Made by a program: the position numbers and the translations under genes. This document shows, in pieces, positions 1 to 5,828 of a DNA stretch of 5,828 nucleotides. Numbering within the stretch: the first letter of the stretch is position 1; each line of letters begins with the position of its first letter. The notes below the pieces were generated by a model, which saw nothing but the letters and a program-made list of their open reading frames with translations, ran no database searches and had not been told where the DNA came from. This stretch comes from Actinomycetales bacterium (GTDB taxonomy: Bacteria > Actinomycetota > Actinomycetes > Actinomycetales > Dermabacteraceae): NCBI GenBank assembly GCA_012799425.1, contig JAAZLF010000136.1:1-5828 (forward strand), read 5' to 3'.

Positions 1-21
1 GACGAACAGGAGCACCATCCC

Positions 22-1626
22 GTGATCACCGTGCACGACCTCGCCATCCGAGTCGGGGCCCGGCTGCTCATGAGCGACGTCTCCTTCCAGATCACCCCCG
101 GCGACAAGGTGGGCCTGGTGGGCCGCAACGGCGCCGGCAAGACCACCCTGACCAAGGTGCTCTCGGGAACGCTCGATCCCTCCGAGGGGGGTGTCGAGGT
201 CACCGGGGAGCTCGGCTATCTCCCCCAGGACACCCATAGCGGCGAGGACTCCGAGCCGGTGCTGTCCCGCATCCTCTCGGCGCGCGGCCTGGACACCATC
301 CTCAAGAAGCTGCGCCGCGCTGAGGAGGAGATGGGCGACATGAGCCTCACCGCGGCTCGGCGCGAGAAGGCCATGAACCGCTACCCGCGGATCGAGGCCG
401 AGCTGGACGCCGCCGGGGGCTATGCGGCCGAGGCCGAGGCCAAGCGCATGGCCGCGAACCTGGGACTGCCCAACCGGCTGCTCGAGCAGGGGCTCGGCAC
501 CCTCTCCGGCGGTCAGCGCCGCCGCGTCGAGCTCGCCCGCATCCTGTTCTCCCAGGCAGGCACGATGATCCTGGACGAGCCCACGAACCACCTCGATCAC
601 GACTCGATCGTGTGGCTGCGCGAGTACCTGATGAACTACCGCGGCGGGGTCATCATCATCAGCCACGACGTCGAACTCGTGGAGCAGGTGGTGAACAAGG
701 TGTTCTACCTCGATGCGAACCGCTCGATCATCGACATCTACAACATGGGCTGGAAGCAGTACCTGCGCCAGCGCGAGGACGACGAGAAGCGCCGCAAGCG
801 CGAGCGCAGCAACGCCGAGAAGAAGGCCACCCAGCTCACTGCTCAAGCGGAGAAGATGCGCGCCAAGGCCACCAAGGCGGTCGCGGCACAGAACATGCTC
901 AAGCGCGCCGAGCGGATGCTCGACGGGGTCGAGGGGGAGAGGCAGAAGGACCGTGTCGCCTCGCTGCGCTTCCCGAAGCCGGCCCCCTGCGGCAAGACCC
1001 CGCTCATGGCCGAGGACCTCTCGAAGTCCTACGGCAGCCTCGAGATCTTCACCAGCGTCGACCTCGCGATCGACCGGGGATCGCGCGTGGTGATCATCGG
1101 GCTCAACGGTGCGGGCAAGACGACCCTGCTGAGGATCTTGGCCGGCGTGGACCAGCCGGACACCGGATCCCTGCTGCCCGGGCACGGGCTGCGCGTGGGC
1201 TACTACGCGCAGGAGCACGAGACGCTCGATCTGGACCGCACGGTGCTCGAGAACATGATGACCGCGGCCTACGAGCTGCCAGAGGTCGAGGCGCGCAAGA
1301 TCCTGGGCTCCTTCCTGTTCACCGGGGACGACGTGCACAAGCCGGCGGGCGTGCTCTCGGGCGGGGAGAAGACTCGACTGGCGCTGGCTGCGCTGGTGGT
1401 CTCCAGTGCGAACGTGCTGCTGCTGGACGAGCCGACGAACAACCTCGATCCCGCCAGCCGCGAGGAGATCCTCGGAGCCCTCGCCGCCTTCGAGGGCGCC
1501 GTGGTGCTGGTCTCCCACGACCCCGGTGCCGTCGCGGCGCTGAATCCCGAGCGCGTGCTGATGATGCCGGATGCGGTCGAGGACCTGTGGAACGCCGAGT
1601 ACCAGGAGCTCATCGAACTCGCCTGA
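22..1626 (+). CDS. ABC-F family ATPase (ribosome-associated, Rv1473-like)
   Basis: A 534-residue soluble protein with two ABC ATPase domains in one chain and no membrane segments, which places it in the ABC-F family of ribosome-acting ATPases. ABC1 shows Walker A G34-R-N-G-A-G-K-T-T42, Q-loop Q69, signature L161-S-G-G-Q165, Walker B/catalytic L184-D-E186 and H-switch H215. ABC2 shows Walker A G360-L-N-G-A-G-K-T-T368, Q397, signature L445-S-G-G-E449, L468-D-E470 and H499. Both sites look catalytically intact. A K/R/E-rich helical linker (about 245-310) corresponds to the P-site-tRNA-interacting region, and a charged insert at about 90-125 to the arm. Length and wording (linker, ELIELA end) resemble the conserved mycobacterial protein Rv1473 from memory. 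The GTG start is supported by AGGAG at 8-12, 9 nt upstream. Family members regulate elongation or relieve stalls; some protect ribosomes from antibiotics, but nothing here proves resistance. Confidence 0.93.
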   Translation: MITVHDLAIRVGARLLMSDVSFQITPGDKVGLVGRNGAGKTTLTKVLSGTLDPSEGGVEVTGELGYLPQDTHSGEDSEPVLSRILSARGLDTILKKLRRAEEEMGDMSLTAARREKAMNRYPRIEAELDAAGGYAAEAEAKRMAANLGLPNRLLEQGLGTLSGGQRRRVELARILFSQAGTMILDEPTNHLDHDSIVWLREYLMNYRGGVIIISHDVELVEQVVNKVFYLDANRSIIDIYNMGWKQYLRQREDDEKRRKRERSNAEKKATQLTAQAEKMRAKATKAVAAQNMLKRAERMLDGVEGERQKDRVASLRFPKPAPCGKTPLMAEDLSKSYGSLEIFTSVDLAIDRGSRVVIIGLNGAGKTTLLRILAGVDQPDTGSLLPGHGLRVGYYAQEHETLDLDRTVLENMMTAAYELPEVEARKILGSFLFTGDDVHKPAGVLSGGEKTRLALAALVVSSANVLLLDEPTNNLDPASREEILGALAAFEGAVVLVSHDPGAVAALNPERVLMMPDAVEDLWNAEYQELIELA

Positions 1627-1752
1627 GCTCGGCCGGCTCACGTCCGGGCGTACCGCGCAGCACCGACGCCCCGCTCGTGGACCGCGCGCCAGCAGCGTGC
1701 CGGTGCCCCCCCACGGTCCGCCCGCGATGCCGGCAGGCAGATCGCGTGCCGA

Positions 1753-1803
1753 CAGTCCGCTGACGAACCAGATCTGTCCCGGTTCCGGCTCGTCAGCGGA
1801 CTG
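1753..1803. terminator. Perfect 14-bp inverted repeat, possible terminator
   Basis: CAGTCCGCTGACGA at 1753-1766 is exactly reverse-complemented at 1790-1803, leaving a 23-nt loop that contains the palindrome CAGATCTG and a GGTTCCGG segment. It sits 126 nt after the ABC-F stop and 144 nt before the next gene. The stem is strong enough to act as a transcription terminator on either strand, but there is no T-tract on either side; actinobacterial terminators often lack one. A remnant of a small mobile element or a paired protein-binding site are alternatives. Confidence 0.45.
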
Positions 1804-1855
1804 CCGAATGGAGAGGCCGGTGCCGGAGGACAGCGCGCGGAGCGTTATGGCGCTG

Positions 1856-1861
1856 TACTAT
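1856..1861 (+). promoter_or_regulatory. Possible -10 element for the SatD-like gene
   Basis: TACTAT matches the TANNNT pattern of actinobacterial -10 elements (4 of 6 to TATAAT). A transcript starting near 1868-1870 would have a leader of about 80 nt. No convincing -35 is visible at 17-18 bp spacing (the sequence there is GC alternation), so this is a weak call. Confidence 0.3.
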
Positions 1862-1882
1862 CGAACACAAGCTGTTTCTGCT

Positions 1883-1923
1883 GTGACGCAGAGGCGCAGT
1901 GGCACGGTGACGCAGTGACACTG
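1883..1923. promoter_or_regulatory. CGCAG repeats and palindrome, operator-like
   Basis: GTGACGCAG occurs at 1883-1891 and again at 1907-1915. CGCAGTGGCAC (1895-1905) and CGCAGTGACAC (1911-1921) are 10/11 identical, 16 bp apart. The second copy is part of a perfect palindrome, CAGTG-A-CACTG (1913-1923); the first gives a degenerate version, CAGTGGCACGG (1897-1907). A 1-nt centre cannot form an RNA hairpin, so DNA binding by a dimeric protein is more likely. The array lies directly upstream of the ribosome-binding site (1936-1942) of a gene for a helix-turn-helix protein, which suggests autoregulation; that is inference. Confidence 0.4.
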
Positions 1924-1947
1924 TGAACCTGCATCGAAGGGGTCCTG

Positions 1948-2565
1948 ATGTTCGTGCTGTCCCTGTCCGGTCGTCGCGGCCACGGCCGCGCCGGCGAGGA
2001 CCGCATCCCTGCGCTGCTGAGCTCCCTCGAGGGGCTCGATCTGCCCCTCGCCCCGGAGCGCACCGCGGGCCCCGAGGCGCTCGTGCTGGCCGGGCGTGCC
2101 GAGAGCGCGCTCGAGGTCCTCCTGCGCGCCACGGAGATCGGGGACCTTGCGGTGGGACTCGGCATCGGAGCCGTCGGCCTTCCTCTGCCCGGTGGCGTGC
2201 GGGAGATCTCCGGACCGGCCGTCGAGGCCGCGGCGCACGCCCTGCGGGCCGCCGCCACCACCTCCCAGGTCCCGTTGGCGGTGCGCGCAGCCGATCAGCG
2301 TCACCAGGACACCGCGGTCGACGCCGAGGCTGTGCTGCGGCTGGTGGGCTGGATGATCCGGCGTCGCAACCGCGGGCAGTGGGAGACCGTCAGGGCGCTG
2401 CGGGAGGAGCCCGGCGCCACCCAGGCCCAGCTCGCCCAGCGGCTCGGCGTGACCCAGCAGACCGTCTCGCGGGCGATGAAGACCAGCGGCTGGCGCGAGG
2501 AGAGCGCCGCGCACCCGCTCGCCGTGCGCCTGCTCAGCATGATCGACCTCACGTCGGCCCGCTGA
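1948..2565 (+). CDS. SatD-like DNA-binding protein (C-terminal helix-turn-helix)
   Basis: A 205-residue predicted cytoplasmic protein. The C-terminal part (about 152-182) is a clear helix-turn-helix: T158-Q-A-Q-L-A-Q-R-L-G-V-T-Q-Q-T-V-S-R-A176, of the kind found in MarR/sigma-like winged domains. The N-terminal part (1-120) has a pattern I associate with an actinobacterial SatD-like family: a short opening strand, the motif E37-R-T-A-G-P-E43, an alanine/leucine helix (about 50-63), then V69-G-L-G-I-G74 followed by a P-L-P turn (79-81). In relatives I recall the first motif reading R-T-A-G-D-E, reminiscent of cyclase-like folds; here the Asp is Pro42. ATG 1948 has GAAGGGG at 1936-1942, 5 nt away. 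The gene stands alone between two putative regulatory regions. The ligand, if any, and target genes are unknown; the HTH is well supported, the family name less so. Confidence 0.65.
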   Translation: MFVLSLSGRRGHGRAGEDRIPALLSSLEGLDLPLAPERTAGPEALVLAGRAESALEVLLRATEIGDLAVGLGIGAVGLPLPGGVREISGPAVEAAAHALRAAATTSQVPLAVRAADQRHQDTAVDAEAVLRLVGWMIRRRNRGQWETVRALREEPGATQAQLAQRLGVTQQTVSRAMKTSGWREESAAHPLAVRLLSMIDLTSAR

Positions 2566-2578
2566 GAGACGCTGTCCG

Positions 2579-2592
2579 CCCTGGCGCCAGGG
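2579..2592. promoter_or_regulatory. Perfect 14-bp palindrome upstream of efp
   Basis: CCCTGGCGCCAGGG is an exact 14-bp palindrome, starting 13 nt after the stop of the SatD-like gene and covering the best -35 candidate of efp (2581-2586). As DNA it could be an operator for a dimeric regulator. As RNA it would form only a 5-bp stem with a GCGC loop and no T-tract, a weak terminator for the upstream gene. Confidence 0.4.
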
Positions 2593-2609
2593 TGCCTGCG
2601 CGCTATCCT
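2581..2609 (+). promoter_or_regulatory. Probable efp-nusB promoter
   Basis: TATCCT at 2604-2609 fits the actinobacterial TANNNT -10 pattern. CTGGCG at 2581-2586 is a poor -35 (3 of 6 to TTGACA) but has the ideal 17-bp spacing. A start near 2616 would give a leader of about 25 nt containing the GAGGAG ribosome site at 2631-2636. An own promoter fits a housekeeping translation factor downstream of an unrelated regulator gene. Confidence 0.5.
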
Positions 2610-2640
2610 TGGCACGCCCAGACGACTACCGAGGAGACTC

Positions 2641-3201
2641 ATGGCGACGACGAATGATCTGAAGAACGGGATGGTCCTGGTGCTGGACCAGCAGCTCTGG
2701 AGCGTGGTCGAGTTCCAGCACGTCAAGCCCGGCAAGGGCCCCGCCTTCGTGCGCACCAAGCTGAGGAACGTGATGTCCGGCAAGGGCGTCGACAAGACGT
2801 TCAACGCGGGCGTCAAGGTCGAGACCGCGACCGTCGACCGCCGCGACATGCAGTTCTCTTACCTCGACGGCGACATGTTCGTGTTCATGGACACCTCGAA
2901 CTGGGAGCAGACCAGCCTGACTCCGGAGATCGTCGGTGACGCGAAGGACTTCATGACCGAGGGCCAGGACGTCATCGTCGCCTTCCACGAGGGCCAGGCG
3001 CTGTTCGTCGAGATGCCGGCCTCGGTCGTCCTCACCATCGAGTTCACCGAGCCGGGCCTGCAGGGCGACCGCTCCAGCGGCGGCACCAAGCCCGCCCGTC
3101 TGCAGACCGGGCGCGAGATCCAGGTCCCCCTCTTCCTCAACGAGGGCGATCAGGTCAAGGTCGACACCCGCGGCGGCGACTACCTCGAGCGCGTCAAGTG
3201 A
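2641..3201 (+). CDS. efp: Elongation factor P
   Basis: Full-length (186 residues) EF-P, the tRNA-mimic that binds between the ribosomal P and E sites and promotes peptide-bond formation at polyproline stretches. The three-barrel arrangement is covered end to end: KOW-like domain I (about 1-64), OB domain II (about 65-127) and C-terminal OB domain III (about 128-186), with the family hallmark near the end ([16 protein letters not shown]). The functional loop reads P30-G-K32-G-P34. This palindromic tip defines the actinobacterial subfamily, reported to work with an unmodified lysine stiffened by flanking prolines. ATG 2641 follows GAGGAG at 2631-2636. The stop codon overlaps the nusB start, so the two are co-translated. 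Confidence 0.97.
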   Translation: MATTNDLKNGMVLVLDQQLWSVVEFQHVKPGKGPAFVRTKLRNVMSGKGVDKTFNAGVKVETATVDRRDMQFSYLDGDMFVFMDTSNWEQTSLTPEIVGDAKDFMTEGQDVIVAFHEGQALFVEMPASVVLTIEFTEPGLQGDRSSGGTKPARLQTGREIQVPLFLNEGDQVKVDTRGGDYLERVK

Positions 3202-3743
3202 CCTCAGGCTCTGCCCAGGGCGGCACCGGGAGCTCGGCAGGACGCCGGGCCCCGGGCCTGCCCCACCCCACCCGCGAGGGCGCCGAGGTCGAGTTCGAGC
3301 GGACGATCCCCGCCTCCGCCGATCGGCTCCACGGCCGATCGCGGGACCGCATCCGCGCGATCGACGTCCTCTTCGAGGCAGATGCGAAGCAGGCCGACGT
3401 GCTCGACGTGCTCCGCGAGCGCGTGAAGCGCACCGCAGCGCAGACCCCCCTGCCCGTGCGCTCCCGTGAGCTCGTGGAGCTGTACGCACCTCATGCCGTC
3501 GACATCGACGAGGACCTCGCCACCCATTCCCGGGACTGGCCGCTGCACCGCATGCCCGCAGTGGACCGCGCGATCCTCCGTCTCGGCAGCGCCGAGGTGC
3601 TCCACGGGGCGGATGAAGCCTCGCGCGGAGCCATCATCGGCGAGTACACGAAGATCGCCGAGGTCCTCTCGACCGACGATTCGCCGCGGTTCGTCAACGG
3701 ACTGCTGCAGCGCCTGGTCGACCTTCGCGGCATGCTCTCGTGA
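3198..3743 (+). CDS. nusB: Transcription antitermination protein NusB
   Basis: A 181-residue NusB, which with ribosomal protein S10 (NusE) binds boxA RNA and supports antitermination and processing of rRNA transcripts. The all-helical domain spans about 46-179: R47[14 protein letters not shown]61 (first helix), then W114[15 protein letters not shown]129, and the signature S162-P-R-F-V-N-G168 near the C terminus. The usual I-N/D-E-A-V segment is replaced by I147-G-E-Y-T-K. The GTG start shares GTGA with the efp stop. About 45 residues precede the domain, rich in Gly, Ser, Ala and Arg and probably disordered; NusB is usually 135-160 residues. No better in-frame ATG or GTG lies between, so the long form is the best call, though a rarer internal start cannot be excluded. 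Confidence 0.93.
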   Translation: MTSGSAQGGTGSSAGRRAPGLPHPTREGAEVEFERTIPASADRLHGRSRDRIRAIDVLFEADAKQADVLDVLRERVKRTAAQTPLPVRSRELVELYAPHAVDIDEDLATHSRDWPLHRMPAVDRAILRLGSAEVLHGADEASRGAIIGEYTKIAEVLSTDDSPRFVNGLLQRLVDLRGMLS

Positions 3744-3755
3744 GAGCCCGCGCCG

Positions 3756-3839
3756 CGACCCGCTCATGGCGGGTCGGGGCGCCCGGACCACAGGCCGGTC
3801 CGAGGGGCGGTCACCCGGGCGGGGCCCGCTGACGGCCCC
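3756..3839 (+). terminator. Tandem GC-rich hairpins after nusB
   Basis: Three hairpins follow the nusB stop. CGACCCGC (3756-3763) pairs with GCGGGTCG (3769-3776) around a 5-nt loop. CGGACC (3784-3789) pairs with GGTCCG (3797-3802) around 7 nt. GGGGCGGTCA (3804-3813) pairs with TGACGGCCCC (3830-3839) with one G-G mismatch, enclosing an inner CGGGC/GCCCG stem (3816-3820 with 3824-3828). There is no T-tract. Their place, 12 nt after a stop and directly before the next -10 element, fits a compound factor-independent or pausing terminator that insulates efp-nusB from the pyr operon. Confidence 0.55.
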
Positions 3840-3840
3840 G

Positions 3841-3846
3841 TAGACT
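3841..3846 (+). promoter_or_regulatory. -10 element of the pyr operon promoter
   Basis: TAGACT is a common form of the actinobacterial -10 hexamer (4 of 6 to TATAAT, fits TANNNT). No clear -35 is visible at 17-18 bp; that position lies inside the GC-rich hairpin. A start near 3852 gives a leader of about 64 nt, just long enough to hold the whole PyrR-binding hairpin. Confidence 0.5.
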
Positions 3847-3871
3847 CGGCATCGCTCGCTCGAGCACACCA

Positions 3872-5487
<1,616 letters not shown>

Positions 5488-5498
<11 letters not shown>

Positions 5499-5828
5499 GA
5501 ACGGCACCATCGCCGGCCCCGCCGCACAGATCGGCACCCTCGGCGCGGCGCCCGCCCCGCTGCTCATCCGCGGCGGACGCCCCTACGGCGAGGATGTCCG
5601 GGACCTCCTCATGATCGACGGACGCATCGCGGCCGTCGGCACCGATCTCACCGCCCCCGAGGGCGCAGAGGTCGTGGACGCCGACGGATGCATCGTGCTG
5701 CCGGGCCTGGTGGATCTGCACACCCACCTGCGCGAACCCGGGGGCGAGGAGGCCGAGACCGTCGAATCCGGCACTCGCGCCGCTGCCCGCGGCGGCTTCA
5801 CCGCCGTGCACGCCATGGCCAACACCAC
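5488..5828 (+). CDS. pyrC: Dihydroorotase, N-terminal part (cut by window edge)
   Basis: The first 113 codons of a dihydroorotase, the zinc amidohydrolase that cyclises carbamoyl-aspartate to dihydroorotate, the step after PyrB. After a 25-residue Ala/Gly-rich lead, the amidohydrolase beta-sandwich begins (L-L-I-R-G-G-R, about 26-32), followed by D-G-R-I-A-A-V-G and the metal-binding motif D76-L-H78-T-H80-L-R82-E-P-G-G-E-E. The final visible residues A-M-A-N-T-T match the family's M-P/A-N-T-x-P segment. The L-R-E-P-G form and the pyrB neighbour mark the class I (bacterial operon) type rather than hydantoinase or allantoinase. The GTG start lies inside pyrB (11-bp overlap) with GGGAGG at 5476-5481; no closer ATG exists before the domain. 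The carboxylated lysine and later metal ligands fall outside the window. Confidence 0.93.

Larger units (their letters stand above)
1627..1947. other. Intergenic region without a convincing gene
   Basis: These 321 bases hold no reading frame with a plausible start, ribosome site and recognisable product on either strand; the open frames crossing it are GC-rich shadows. The first part (1627-1750) is featureless apart from a weak 5-bp hairpin over the preceding stop codon (TGAGC 1624-1628 with GCTCA 1636-1640) and a run of seven C at 1706-1712. The middle holds the large inverted repeat at 1753-1803. The last 100 bases hold a possible -10 element and operator-like repeats belonging to the next gene. 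Confidence 0.7.

Noticed and set aside
22..1626. ABC-F gene read as a macrolide-efflux or resistance gene
   Set aside because: There are no membrane segments or exporter partner, and similarity to a conserved housekeeping actinobacterial ABC-F is a better fit than to known resistance proteins; resistance cannot be inferred from sequence here.
612..1763. Long + strand frame inside and beyond the ABC-F gene
   Set aside because: Arg/Ala/Gly-rich shadow in another frame of a gene with clear ABC motifs; no ribosome site and no recognisable domain.
1861..1878. TCGAAC followed by a TGTTTC-like half, considered as a LexA (SOS) box
   Set aside because: The second half does not match GTTCGA at the required 4-nt spacing (2 of 6), so it is not a credible SOS box.
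1845..2514. Two minus-strand frames overlapping the SatD-like gene
   Set aside because: No supported start or domain; the + strand frame has a good ribosome site and a helix-turn-helix.
3858..3865. GCTCGAGC palindrome in the pyr leader
   Set aside because: Eight bases only, common by chance in GC-rich DNA, with no partner site or conserved position known to me.

Overview
The window is high-GC chromosomal DNA (G or C at nearly every third codon position, GTG starts, tight 4-11 bp gene overlaps), typical of an actinobacterium. The efp-nusB-pyrR-pyrB-pyrC order, an EF-P with a P-G-K-G-P tip and a mycobacterial-type ABC-F protein all support Actinomycetota. A Dermabacteraceae/Brachybacterium-like source is my guess from general similarity; I could not test it. 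All clear genes lie on the + strand, and I see no mobile element, CRISPR array, tRNA or rRNA.

Layout. (1) 22-1626: a complete ABC-F ATPase, a soluble ribosome-associated protein rather than a transporter. (2) 1627-1947: a 321-base gap with no convincing gene. It holds a perfect 14-bp inverted repeat (possible terminator) and, close to the next gene, a cluster of CGCAG repeats and an 11-bp palindrome that look like an operator. (3) 1948-2565: a SatD-like DNA-binding protein with a C-terminal helix-turn-helix. (4) 2566-2640: a short promoter region with a perfect 14-bp palindrome over the probable -35. (5) 2641-3743: efp and nusB, translationally coupled through a GTGA overlap. (6) 3744-3915: a run of GC-rich hairpins that probably ends efp-nusB transcription, a TAGACT -10 element, then a short leader carrying a PyrR-binding RNA hairpin. 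(7) 3916-5828: pyrR, pyrB and the start of pyrC, overlapping head to tail, with pyrC cut by the window edge.

How the genes work together. pyrR-pyrB-pyrC is the start of a de novo pyrimidine (UMP) operon. Its regulator is encoded first, and the leader RNA appears to let PyrR switch off translation of its own message: the predicted PyrR hairpin pairs away the pyrR Shine-Dalgarno sequence. ABC-F, EF-P and NusB all act on the gene-expression machinery (ribosome rescue or elongation, polyproline synthesis, rRNA antitermination).

I do not see an undescribed multi-gene system. The strongest non-routine signal is the PyrR-binding leader hairpin at 3872-3906, where one pair of deviations from the known consensus is compensatory (A-U replaced by C-G). 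Next are the operator-like repeats before the SatD-like gene, the palindrome before efp and the large inverted repeat at 1753-1803.
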